50,244 nt of DNA from an uncultured Rhodospirillales bacterium (lineage in GTDB: Bacteria; Pseudomonadota; Alphaproteobacteria; Reyranellales; Reyranellaceae): positions 73,681 through 123,924 of the forward strand of contig CADECW010000004.1 of NCBI GenBank assembly GCA_902825855.1. The letters are read 5' to 3'. Under the pieces are notes generated by a model that was not told where the DNA came from, made no database searches, and saw only the letters and a list, made by a program, of their open reading frames with translations. Position 1 is the first letter of the stretch. Each line of letters opens with the position of its first letter. This document shows positions 1-7,401 of the stretch, piece by piece. The position numbers were made by a program, and so were the translations under genes.

Positions 1-765
1 TCGGTCAAGGATCCGGTGCGCTACACCGGCGCCTCGGGCAATCGTGGCCATGTGCCGATCGAAGGCGAGAAGCTGCAGCCGGGAACGCTTCCCGACCTGA
101 AGGAATGCTTCAACATCGGGCTGGAGCTGGCGAGCGACGATACCGATCTTCTCGGCGGCCAGCCGTTCCGGCACGCCAATCCCTGGCCGGACCAGCCGGG
201 CTTTCGCGCCACCATGCTCGACTACTTCGGCCATGCCCATCGGCTAGGAATGGCGCTGCATCGCGCGCTGGCGCGCGATCTCGGTATCGAGCGCAGCTTC
301 TTCGACGACAAGCTCGACAAATCGATGGCGATCCTGCGGCTGCTGCACTATCCCGCGTCGCCGGCGGCGCCGCGACCCGGCCAGCTGGGCGCCGGCGAGC
401 ACACCGACTACGGCAACCTGACCTTGCTCGCGACCGATGGCGTCGAAGGACTCATGGTTCGCAATCGCGCCGGTCAATGGATCAGCGCGCCGACCGTGCC
501 CGGCACGCTGATCTGCAACATCGGCGATTGCCTGATGCGCTGGACCAACGACGTCTATGTCTCGACGCCGCATCGCGTGGTCAGCCCGAAGGGTCGCGAT
601 CGCTATTCGGTGGTGTTCTTCCTCGATCCCAATCCCGAGGCGCTCGTCGCCTGCCTGCCGACATGCCTCGAGGACGGTGCCGCGAAGTATCCGCCGGTGG
701 TGGCCGCCGACTATCTGCTGTCACGGCTCGAGCCGACGTACAAGCATGTCATCCGAGATGCGTGA
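1..765 (+). CDS. Isopenicillin N synthase-like 2OG-Fe(II) oxygenase, 5' end missing
   Basis: The reading frame is open from the first base, so the start lies outside the window. The visible 254 residues are the catalytic C-terminal part of an iron- and 2-oxoglutarate-dependent oxygenase of the isopenicillin N synthase superfamily. The facial triad is visible: EHTDYG gives His (codon at 400) and Asp (406), and the distal His is in STPHRVV (571). RYS (601-609) is the RxS motif that binds the 2-oxoglutarate carboxylate. The final part, VVFFLDPNPEALV, is typical of the family. The substrate cannot be told: members act on gibberellin-like compounds, amino acids, peptides or small acids. The gene converges on a methyltransferase gene. 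Its TGA stop lies inside a 20-base segment repeated near the hisA end. Confidence 0.92.
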   Translation, partial: SVKDPVRYTGASGNRGHVPIEGEKLQPGTLPDLKECFNIGLELASDDTDLLGGQPFRHANPWPDQPGFRATMLDYFGHAHRLGMALHRALARDLGIERSFFDDKLDKSMAILRLLHYPASPAAPRPGQLGAGEHTDYGNLTLLATDGVEGLMVRNRAGQWISAPTVPGTLICNIGDCLMRWTNDVYVSTPHRVVSPKGRDRYSVVFFLDPNPEALVACLPTCLEDGAAKYPPVVAADYLLSRLEPTYKHVIRDA

Positions 766-780
766 CCTGCTCGCCGTTCA
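761..780. repeat. 20-bp direct repeat, copy A
   Basis: CGTGACCTGCTCGCCGTTCA matches 1715-1734 at 19 of 20 positions in the same orientation. The two copies bracket the methyltransferase gene. The second copy contains the last codons and stop of hisA; this one contains the stop of the oxygenase gene. Confidence 0.7.
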
Positions 781-810
781 CTCGCACCCGCGCGCTCTGC
801 TGTAGAGGCT

Positions 811-1617
811 TCAGGCGGTGGCTCGGACCGCCACGGCAACGGTCGCGAAGGCACGCGGTCCGTCGCTGTCATCGCCAAGGTAGGCTTTGCGCGCTGCGTC
901 TCGAAGCTGGTCGCGCCTTGTTTGGGGCAGCCCGTCAAAGAAACTGCCGATCGTCCCTTGGCCGTAGATCATCGGGTACCAGAAGTCGTCGAAATTATCG
1001 TAGTCCATACTGATCGTGAGTGCGCTGTCGGCAACGTTTGCAAAGCCTGCACCCTCGAAGGCAGCCCGCAGCTCGCCTTCTCCGGTCATCGGCCGCTTCG
1101 CGAGCGGTGAGGCCTTGCCGGCCGCTTCCGGTTCGAGGGCGAGGATTGCGTCCCAGAACAGGCGCCAGCTCGGCAGGCCGCCGTAGGCCCACACGGTAGC
1201 GGCGGCGGTGCCGCCGGGTCGCAGCACGCGCCGCATTTCTCGCACCGCCTGATGCGGATCCGAAACGAAGTGAAGCACCAGGAGAGAATAGACGCCGTCA
1301 AACTCCCCATCTCCATAGGGCAACGCACAGACATCGCCTTTTTGTGCGCTTATCCTGGGATCGGTCGTGCGCTTGCGCAGTGCGGCTACGAAGTCCTCCT
1401 CGAAGTCCGTGGCATCGATCGCTGCCAGATCGAGGTGAGCCGCCAACGCTACGGTCAGACTGCCGGTGCCACATCCGGCATCGAGCACCCTGCCACCTGA
1501 CGGCACTCCCGAAAAATCCAGGAACGGCGCGGCAAGCCGCCGGCTCCAGCGTCCCATGACGGCGTCATAGCCCTCTGCCCCTTTGGCGATAAAGTTCGAT
1601 GGCATATGACCCCCCAA
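811..1617 (-). CDS. Class I SAM-dependent methyltransferase
   Basis: A 268-residue protein with a Rossmann methyltransferase fold. VLDAGCGTG, about residues 44-52, is motif I, which binds S-adenosylmethionine. An acidic motif follows in AAIDATDFEEDF, then LPYGDGEFDGVYSLLVLHFV (motif IV region) and MRRVLRPGGTAAATVW (post-motif). This is the Methyltransf_11/UbiE-like family; the methyl acceptor is unknown. The gene is notably less G+C-rich than its neighbours: hand counts give about 48% over 961-1020 and 53% over 1261-1320. It sits between two near-identical 20-bp direct repeats, consistent with acquisition by transfer. A second Met at residue 5 is an alternative start. Confidence 0.9.
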   Translation of the reverse strand: MGGHMPSNFIAKGAEGYDAVMGRWSRRLAAPFLDFSGVPSGGRVLDAGCGTGSLTVALAAHLDLAAIDATDFEEDFVAALRKRTTDPRISAQKGDVCALPYGDGEFDGVYSLLVLHFVSDPHQAVREMRRVLRPGGTAAATVWAYGGLPSWRLFWDAILALEPEAAGKASPLAKRPMTGEGELRAAFEGAGFANVADSALTISMDYDNFDDFWYPMIYGQGTIGSFFDGLPQTRRDQLRDAARKAYLGDDSDGPRAFATVAVAVRATA

Positions 1618-1714
1618 ACGCAGTGCCGACGCGATGCTCTTGATTCCCCAACGACAACTTATCTCGCTGTCGATTGAGCCATCAACGGCTGCTGAACGAC
1701 GATTGCGAGGTGTC

Positions 1715-1734
1715 CGTGACCTACTCGCCGTTCA
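1715..1734. repeat. 20-bp direct repeat, copy B
   Basis: CGTGACCTACTCGCCGTTCA overlaps the 3' end of hisA (it encodes Asn-Gly-Glu-stop on the minus strand). It differs from the copy at 761-780 by one base. Confidence 0.7.
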
Positions 1735-2449
1735 GCACGCGAATCGCGTCGGGCACGGTCACCCGGCCATCGTAGAGCGCGCGACCGACGATGGCGCCGA
1801 TGATGCCGAACTCCTCGGCCGGCCGCAGCTCGCGCAGGTCGTCGAGCGAGCTGACACCGCCGGAAGCGATGACCGGCGTGGTGAGATGCTGGGCAAGCGT
1901 CACCGTGGCATCGACATTGACGCCGCCCATCGCTCCGTCGCGGTCGATGTCGGTGTAGATGACGGCAGCCACGCCGGCATCCTCGAAGCGCAGGGCGAGA
2001 TCGAGCGCGCGCACCGTGCTCTGCTTGGTCCAGCCGTCGACGGCGACGATGCCGTCGCGCGCATCGATGCCGACGGCGATCTGGTTCGGCCACTGCTTGC
2101 AGGCGGCCTTCACCAGGCCCGGCTCCTTGACCGCTATTGTGCCCAGGATGACGCGCTGAACGCCGGCCTCGATCCACTGGGCGATGCTCTCGATGGTCCG
2201 GATGCCGCCGCCCAGCTGGGCCGGCACCTTCACTTCCTTCAGGATGCTCTCGACGGCGGCGCGATTGACCGGATGACCCTCGACCGCGCCGTTGAGATCG
2301 ACCAGATGCAGCCACTCGCAGCCGGCATTGGCGAACGCCTTGGCCTGCGCCGCCGGGCTGTCGTTGAACACAGTGGCCTTGGCCATGTCGCCGCGCAAAA
2401 GGCGTACGCACTTGCCGTCTTTCAGGTCGATGGCGGGGAACAGGAGCAT
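1721..2449 (-). CDS. hisA: Phosphoribosylformimino-5-aminoimidazole carboxamide ribotide isomerase HisA
   Basis: HisA catalyses the fourth step of histidine biosynthesis, an Amadori-type isomerisation on a TIM barrel. The 242-residue protein starts MLLFPAIDLKDGKCVRL, the standard HisA N terminus, with the catalytic Asp at residue 8. The second acidic residue lies in YTDIDRDGAM, and SGGVSSLDDL forms the C-terminal phosphate-binding region. The frame is open for 28 further codons upstream, but family alignment puts the start at the ATG ending at 2449. In many alphaproteobacteria hisA sits with hisH and hisF; here neither is adjacent, so the histidine genes are at least partly dispersed. It is divergent from the amidohydrolase gene, with about 126 bases between the starts. 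Confidence 0.97.
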   Translation of the reverse strand: MLLFPAIDLKDGKCVRLLRGDMAKATVFNDSPAAQAKAFANAGCEWLHLVDLNGAVEGHPVNRAAVESILKEVKVPAQLGGGIRTIESIAQWIEAGVQRVILGTIAVKEPGLVKAACKQWPNQIAVGIDARDGIVAVDGWTKQSTVRALDLALRFEDAGVAAVIYTDIDRDGAMGGVNVDATVTLAQHLTTPVIASGGVSSLDDLRELRPAEEFGIIGAIVGRALYDGRVTVPDAIRVLNGE

Positions 2450-2575
2450 GGCGGCGGGATTTAGCGCGATGGGCGGCTCGGCGCCACTGCCCCGGCAGGC
2501 GCCCACGAGGCTGCCAGGGGTGCCGGACATCAAGTCTCAATGGCGAGCTTTACGACTGCCCGCTAGTCTGCGGAC

Positions 2576-3769
2576 ATGACCCGTTTCACACCCGATCTTT
2601 TCGCCGGCTCCGCGGCCGAGCTCACCGCTATCCGCCGCGATATCCATCGCCATCCCGAGACTGCCTTCGAGGAGCAGCGTACGGCGCAGATCGTCGCCGA
2701 CAAGCTGCAGTCGTGGGGCATCGAGATCCACCGTGGGCTCGCCACCACCGGCGTGGTCGGCACGCTCAAGGGCACGCGGCCAGGCCAGAAGACGATCGGC
2801 CTGCGCGCCGACATGGATGCGCTGCACCTTCAGGAGAAGAACGAATTCGACCACGCCTCGGTGCATGCCAACAAGATGCATGCCTGCGGCCATGACGGTC
2901 ACACCACCATGCTGCTGGGCGCGGCCAAGCATCTCGCGGCGTCGCCCGACTTCGCCGGCACCGTCCACTTCATCTTCCAGCCGGCCGAAGAGGGGCTCGG
3001 CGGCGCGCGCGTGATGATCGAGGAAGGGCTGTTCGAGAAGTTCAACTGCGATGCCGTCTACGGCATGCACAACATGCCGGGCATCCCGACCGGCCGCTTC
3101 GCCATCCGCGCCGGCGCCATGCTGGCCTCGTCCGACAGCTGGCAGGTCACGTTCAAGGGTACCGGCGGCCATGGCGCCATGCCCGATCGCGGCACCGATC
3201 CGACCTACGCCGCCGGGCAGTTCATCGTCGCGGTGCAGGGCATCGTCGGCCGCAACGTGCCGCCGAGCCAGCCCGCGGTGCTGAGCGTCGGACACATCGC
3301 CGCCGGCAGCGCCGGCTCACCCAACGTCATTCCGTCCGAAGTGCTGGTGAGCGGCACGGCGCGCAGCTTCTCGGCCGATGTGCGCGATGTTCTGGAGCGG
3401 CGCCTCGCCGAAGTCGCCGCAGGCATCGCCCAGGCCGGCGGCTGCACGGCGGAGAGCAAATATCTCCGACGCTATCCCGCGCTGGTCAACAGCGTCGAGC
3501 AGACGTCGCTGGCGGTCGAGGCCGCGGCGCTGACGGTCGGTCGCGAGAACGTCGATCCCAACACGCCGCGCATCTCGGGAGCAGAGGACTTCGCCTTCAT
3601 GCTGGAGAAGAAGCCGGGCGCCTACATCATGATCGGCAACGGCGGCCCCGACGAAGGCGGCTGCCACAACGTCCATTCGCCGCTCTACGACTTCAATGAC
3701 CGCATCCTGACCACCGGTGCAGCCTACTGGGTCAACCTGGTGCAGCTCGAGCTGGGCGACGCGGCGTAG
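2576..3769 (+). CDS. M20-family metallo-amidohydrolase (hippurate hydrolase / N-acyl amino acid amidohydrolase type)
   Basis: A 397-residue cytosolic hydrolase of the M20D amidohydrolase family, which removes acyl groups from N-acyl amino acids such as hippurate or indole-amino acid conjugates. Visible motifs are RRDIHRHPETAFEE near the N terminus, GLRADMDALHL, HACGHDGHTTMLLGAA (metal-binding Cys/His/Asp cluster), FIFQPAEEGLGGARVMI (Glu-Glu pair) and the C-terminal ISGAEDFAFMLE. A dimerisation-domain segment, GGHGAMPDRGTDP, lies around residue 200. Length is normal for the family. The substrate is not predictable from the sequence. There is no obvious operon partner. Confidence 0.95.
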   Translation: MTRFTPDLFAGSAAELTAIRRDIHRHPETAFEEQRTAQIVADKLQSWGIEIHRGLATTGVVGTLKGTRPGQKTIGLRADMDALHLQEKNEFDHASVHANKMHACGHDGHTTMLLGAAKHLAASPDFAGTVHFIFQPAEEGLGGARVMIEEGLFEKFNCDAVYGMHNMPGIPTGRFAIRAGAMLASSDSWQVTFKGTGGHGAMPDRGTDPTYAAGQFIVAVQGIVGRNVPPSQPAVLSVGHIAAGSAGSPNVIPSEVLVSGTARSFSADVRDVLERRLAEVAAGIAQAGGCTAESKYLRRYPALVNSVEQTSLAVEAAALTVGRENVDPNTPRISGAEDFAFMLEKKPGAYIMIGNGGPDEGGCHNVHSPLYDFNDRILTTGAAYWVNLVQLELGDAA

Positions 3770-3781
3770 TCTTCATGGGGC

Positions 3782-3797
3782 GCGGGCCATGGCCCGC
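3782..3797. terminator. 16-bp perfect palindrome between convergent genes
   Basis: GCGGGCCATGGCCCGC is self-complementary over all 16 bases and lies in the 34-base gap between two convergent genes. It could fold into a bidirectional stop hairpin, but there is no T-run. A very similar arm pair (GCGGGCCT/AGGCCCGC) recurs at 33654-33671. Confidence 0.45.
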
Positions 3798-3803
3798 CGT
3801 CCG

Positions 3804-4235
3804 TCAAGCGAGGAAGTCGAAGGTGCCGTCGATGGCGGTGATGTCCCCGCCGGAACCATCGTGCAGATGGACGACGGCAGGGGCGTCGGCGCCGAAGTCG
3901 AAGGACGTTGCAAGCTCGGGTGCTGCGACCTCGCTCCCCGGGGCGGCGAGGCCGTCGGCGAGCGTCGCGAGTGCGACCAGCGGATCGTCGGCAGCGATAG
4001 TGCCGAGCGGACCGTCGTTGCCCGGCACGGTCTCGATCAGGACGCCGTCCGGCGTGCCGAAGACGTAGTCGACGGGCGCCCCGTAGGCGGGCGTCTCATC
4101 GTGGCCGGCATCCATCCAGGGCGACTGCGGGCTGGCATAGATCGGGAGTTCGCGGCGATCGAATTCGACCAGATCGACGCCGACTAAAAAGGTGGCTTCG
4201 ATGGCCGAGCTGCCGGAGGGGTCCGAGGGGCTCAT
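3804..4235 (-). CDS. Hypothetical acidic protein without lysine
   Basis: A 143-residue protein I do not recognise. It contains no lysine and only two arginines (FDRREL), against many Asp and Glu, so it should be strongly acidic. There is no signal peptide or membrane segment. The C-terminal half alternates small and acidic residues and ends in AIDGTFDFLA. Support for it being real is moderate: codon usage fits, it has a unique place between two genes, and a purine-rich stretch (AGGAACGAAAG) lies about 16 bases upstream of the ATG. The composition recalls C termini of type I-secreted proteins, but no RTX repeat is present, so this is only a thought. Confidence 0.6.
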   Translation of the reverse strand: MSPSDPSGSSAIEATFLVGVDLVEFDRRELPIYASPQSPWMDAGHDETPAYGAPVDYVFGTPDGVLIETVPGNDGPLGTIAADDPLVALATLADGLAAPGSEVAAPELATSFDFGADAPAVVHLHDGSGGDITAIDGTFDFLA

Positions 4236-4421
4236 GGTTTCAAATGTCTTTCGTTCCTAAGAACTACAATATCGCCTCAAGTTTACTGCATAAATCCTTG
4301 AGAATAAAGAGAGAACGCCGGGAGATCCAAAATTGACCTGGTCTCGCAAAGACTTGGGTTCGTGGTTCGACTGGCCTAGGGTGCGCGCCCACACACTCAT
4401 TTTTGCGTCGGGGAGACGTCG

Positions 4422-5966
4422 ATGAACGGAGCAGAGAGTCTGGTTCGCACCTTGGTCAAGGGCGGGGTCGAAGTCTGCTTCGCCAATCCCGGCACCTCGG
4501 AGATGCATTTCGTCGGCGCTCTCGATCGCGTGGAGGGCATGCGCTGCGTGCTGGGCCTCTTCGAAGGCGTGTGCAGCGGTGCGGCCGATGGCTACTACCG
4601 CATGACCGACAAGCCGGCCTCGACGCTCCTGCATCTCGGTCCCGGTCTCGCCAATGCTGCCGCCAACCTGCACAACGCCAAGAAGGCGGGGTCCGGCATC
4701 GTCAATATCGTGGGCGAGCACGCGCTCTACCACATCAAGTACGACACGCCGCTCACCGCCGACATCGAAGGCATCGCGCGTCCCTTCTCGCATTGGGTGA
4801 AGACCTCGCCGACGTCCAAGACCGTGGCGACGGACGGCGCCGCCGCCATCCAGGCCGCGCGCGTGGCGCCTGGCCAGATCGCCACCCTGATCCTGCCGGC
4901 CGATACGGCATGGACCGAAGCCGACGGCGTCGCCGACACGCCCGAGACGCCACTGCCGCAGAAGCCCGCCAACGAAGAGGTCGTCGCCGCGGCGAAGGCG
5001 CTGAAGAGCGGCCAGTCGGCGATGCTGTTCATCGGCGGCCGCGCACTGCGCGCCCGCGGCCTGGAGCTCGCCGGCAAGATCGCCGCCAAGACCGGCTGCA
5101 AGGTGCAGGCGGCCGGCGGCACGGCGCGCATCGAGCGCGGCGCCGGCCGCGTGCCGGTGCTGCGCCTGCACTTCGTCGTCGAAACGGCGCAGGAGATGCT
5201 GAAGGGCACGAAGCACATGGTCCTCTGTGGCGCCAAGGCGCCGGCAGCGTTCTTCGCCTATCCCGGCAAGCCGTCGGTGCTGGTGCCCGAAGGCTGCGAC
5301 GTCACCACGCTCTGCCCGGTCGAAGGCGATCCGATCGGCTCGCTCGAGGCGCTGGCCGCCGAGCTCGGCGCGATGAACGAGAAGCCCGCCGTGGCGCAGC
5401 CCAAGCGGCCCGATCGTCCGACCGGCAAGTTCACGCTCGACGGTCTCGGCCAGGCACTGGGCGCCACCATGCCGGAAGGCGCGATCGTGATCGATGAATC
5501 GGTGACGACCGGCCGCGGCTTCTTCCCGTTCAGCGCCGGCGCTCCGCCGCACGACTGGCTGAACAATATGGGTGGGTCGATCGGCTTCGGCGCGCCGGTT
5601 GCGGTCGGCGCCGCCGTCGCCTGCCCGGACCGCAAGGTCATCTGCATGATCGGCGACGGCTCGTCGATGTACACCATCCAGGCGCTGTGGACGATGGCGC
5701 GCGAGAACCTCGATGTCTGCGTGATGATATTCTCCAATCGCAACTACAAGATCCTCTACAGCCAGCTTGCCGATGTCGGTGCGGCCAATCCCGGACCGCG
5801 CGCCATCGACATGCTGACGCTCGATCGCCCGACTCTCGAGTTCACCTTGCTGGCCAAGGGTATGGGCGTGCCGGGCGCCAAGGCGCACGATCTCGAGGAA
5901 CTCACCAAGCAGCTGACCTACGCCATGTCGCAGAAGGGTCCGTACCTGATCGACGTGGTGATGTAA
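4422..5966 (+). CDS. Acetolactate-synthase-like thiamine-pyrophosphate enzyme
   Basis: A 514-residue three-domain TPP enzyme. The N-terminal PYR domain has the activating Glu in FEGVCSGAADGYYR (about residue 47) and the CFANPGTSEMHF signature. The central domain is of the transhydrogenase type. The C-terminal PP domain has GDGSSMYTIQALWT and, 27 residues on, SNRNYKIL, the GDG-N cofactor motif. Homologues are annotated acetolactate synthase large subunit, but the protein is shorter than true IlvB (about 570 residues) and has no IlvN partner beside it. Benzoylformate-decarboxylase- or oxalyl-CoA-decarboxylase-like chemistry is equally possible. A good ribosome site, GGGGAG, lies 6 bases before the ATG. 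trmB follows after 7 bases. Confidence 0.9.
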   Translation: MNGAESLVRTLVKGGVEVCFANPGTSEMHFVGALDRVEGMRCVLGLFEGVCSGAADGYYRMTDKPASTLLHLGPGLANAAANLHNAKKAGSGIVNIVGEHALYHIKYDTPLTADIEGIARPFSHWVKTSPTSKTVATDGAAAIQAARVAPGQIATLILPADTAWTEADGVADTPETPLPQKPANEEVVAAAKALKSGQSAMLFIGGRALRARGLELAGKIAAKTGCKVQAAGGTARIERGAGRVPVLRLHFVVETAQEMLKGTKHMVLCGAKAPAAFFAYPGKPSVLVPEGCDVTTLCPVEGDPIGSLEALAAELGAMNEKPAVAQPKRPDRPTGKFTLDGLGQALGATMPEGAIVIDESVTTGRGFFPFSAGAPPHDWLNNMGGSIGFGAPVAVGAAVACPDRKVICMIGDGSSMYTIQALWTMARENLDVCVMIFSNRNYKILYSQLADVGAANPGPRAIDMLTLDRPTLEFTLLAKGMGVPGAKAHDLEELTKQLTYAMSQKGPYLIDVVM

Positions 5967-5973
5967 GGCGTCC

Positions 5974-6663
5974 ATGGAAGAAACCCGCCGACGCACGCTG
6001 CACGGTCGTCGTCGGGGCAAGAAGCTCAGGGTCGGGCAGCAGTCGTTGCTCGACACGCTGTTGCCGCGCCTCGCTCTCGCCCTGCCGGCCGAGCCGCAGA
6101 AGATCGATCTCGCCCGATTGTTCGGCGGCGTGCTGCCGTCCGAGGGCGTGTGGCTGGAGATCGGCTACGGCGCAGGCGAGCATCTCGTCTGGCAGGCCGA
6201 GCAGCACCCCGATGTCGGCCTGATCGGCTGCGAGCCCTACCTCAACGGCGTTGCCAAATGCCTCGCCCACATCGAACGCACCGGCGTCGGCAACATCCGG
6301 CTGTTCACCGACGATGCGCGGCTGGTCATGGCAGCGTTGCCCGACCGCTCGCTCGCCCGCGTCTTCGTGCTGTTTCCAGATCCGTGGCCCAAGACGCGCC
6401 ATCACAAGCGGCGCTTCGTGCAGCGCGCGAGCCTCGACCGGCTGGCCGAGCTGATGATCCCGGGAGCCGAACTCAGGCTCGCGACCGACGATCCGAGCTA
6501 CCTGCCCTGGATGATCGAGCACGCCTGTACGCATCCTGCCTTCGAATGGCTCGCCGAGCGGCCCGCCGACTGGCGCGGCCGGCCGGCCGACTGGCCAGGC
6601 ACACGCTATGAGAAAAAAAAGTTGGCGGGGACGCCGACCTTCCTGCGGCTGCGCCGGCGCTAA
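5974..6663 (+). CDS. trmB: tRNA (guanine-N7-)-methyltransferase TrmB
   Basis: TrmB makes m7G46 in the variable loop of tRNA. The 229-residue protein starts with the basic RRRTLHGRRRGKKLR segment common in alphaproteobacterial TrmB. It then shows the SAM site WLEIGYGAGEHLVW, the GCEPYLNGVAKCL helix, DDARLVMAALP, and the family signature FPDPWPKTRHHKRRFVQ carrying the catalytic Asp. RLATDDPSYLPWM follows. Length is normal. It lies 7 bases after the TPP-enzyme gene and may share its transcript. In relatives trmB often precedes the rimP-nusA block, as it does here. Confidence 0.96.
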   Translation: MEETRRRTLHGRRRGKKLRVGQQSLLDTLLPRLALALPAEPQKIDLARLFGGVLPSEGVWLEIGYGAGEHLVWQAEQHPDVGLIGCEPYLNGVAKCLAHIERTGVGNIRLFTDDARLVMAALPDRSLARVFVLFPDPWPKTRHHKRRFVQRASLDRLAELMIPGAELRLATDDPSYLPWMIEHACTHPAFEWLAERPADWRGRPADWPGTRYEKKKLAGTPTFLRLRRR

Positions 6664-6721
6664 CGCAACACCACATATAGAGCCGGGTTGCGCCAGCCCC
6701 ATAGAAATACGCGGGATTCGC

Positions 6722-6750
6722 TTGCTCTTTGGTCAGACTGCGCTTATATC
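6722..6750 (+). promoter_or_regulatory. Promoter for the rimP-nusA-infB operon
   Basis: TTGCTC (6722-6727), a 17-base spacer and TATATC (6745-6750) match a sigma-70-type promoter well. Transcription would start near 6757, giving a leader of about 110 bases before the rimP start. Confidence 0.6.
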
Positions 6751-6789
6751 CGCGCCATCCTCATCGGGTTCGCGGGACGAACCAAACAA

Positions 6790-6818
6790 GAAAGAGTGGG
6801 CCGAAAACCCGCTCTTTT
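6790..6818 (+). terminator. Terminator-like hairpin in the rimP leader (possible attenuator)
   Basis: AAAGAGTGGG (6791-6800) pairs with CCCGCTCTTT (6808-6817) in a 10-bp stem with one G-T pair and a 7-base loop CCGAAAA. The descending arm runs straight into TTTT. This is the form of an intrinsic terminator, yet it lies between the promoter and the first gene of an operon that encodes NusA and IF2. That suggests premature termination as a control step. Confidence 0.6.
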
Positions 6819-6866
6819 CATTTGTGGCAAGCCCGCCCTCCCAAAGACATCGAGAAACAGGCCCGC

Positions 6867-7376
6867 GTGACCGAACTGCTGCGTCGAATCGAAGACATCG
6901 TTGCCCCGACCGTTGTCGGCATGGGCTTCGAGCTGGTTCGCGTCGCCATGAGCAAGGGCGGCGGGACGCTGCAGATCATGATCGAGCCGGCCGACGGCAG
7001 TCCGATGGATGTCGAAGCCTGCGCCACGCTCTCGCGGGCGCTTTCGGCAGTGCTCGATGTCGAGGATCCGATCCCGGGCGCCTACACCCTCGAGGTGAGC
7101 TCGCCCGGCATCGACCGGCCGCTCACGCGTCCCAAGGATTATTCCAGGTGGGCGGGACATCTTGCCCGCGTGGAGACCGCCGAGCCGGTCGACGGGCGTC
7201 GCCGCTTCAAGGGCACGTTGCTGGGATTGAATGACGGCGTGGTGCGGCTGCGCCTGGAAGACGGCACGGAGGCGGCGGTGCCGCTCGCTGCCGTGTTTCG
7301 GGCCAAGCTCGAGATGACCGATGCGTTGATCGAAGAACATCGGCTCGCCCAGCAGGGGGCGGGCCAGGCTCATTAG
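6867..7376 (+). CDS. rimP: Ribosome maturation factor RimP
   Basis: RimP binds the 30S subunit and helps late assembly. The preferred start is the GTG at 6867, giving the usual N terminus MTELLRRIEDIVAPTVVGMGFELVRV. The frame is open upstream into the leader, but those residues overlap the hairpin and do not look like RimP. Visible family features are LQIMIEPADG, the long helix DVEACATLSRALSAVLDVEDPIPGAY, and the signature LEVSSPGIDRPL followed by the C-terminal SH3-like barrel (GRRRFKGTLLGLNDGVVRLRL). 169 residues is normal. It is the first gene of the nusA-infB operon; nusA follows after 25 bases with AGAGAGGAACTG as ribosome site. Confidence 0.94.
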   Translation: MTELLRRIEDIVAPTVVGMGFELVRVAMSKGGGTLQIMIEPADGSPMDVEACATLSRALSAVLDVEDPIPGAYTLEVSSPGIDRPLTRPKDYSRWAGHLARVETAEPVDGRRRFKGTLLGLNDGVVRLRLEDGTEAAVPLAAVFRAKLEMTDALIEEHRLAQQGAGQAH

Positions 7377-7401
7377 TGGATTCGCAAGAGAGGAACTGAT
7401 C

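Noticed and set aside
2450..2533. N-terminal extension of HisA
   Set aside because: The added residues are unlike any HisA, and the family start MLLFPAIDLKDG is present at the ATG ending at 2449.
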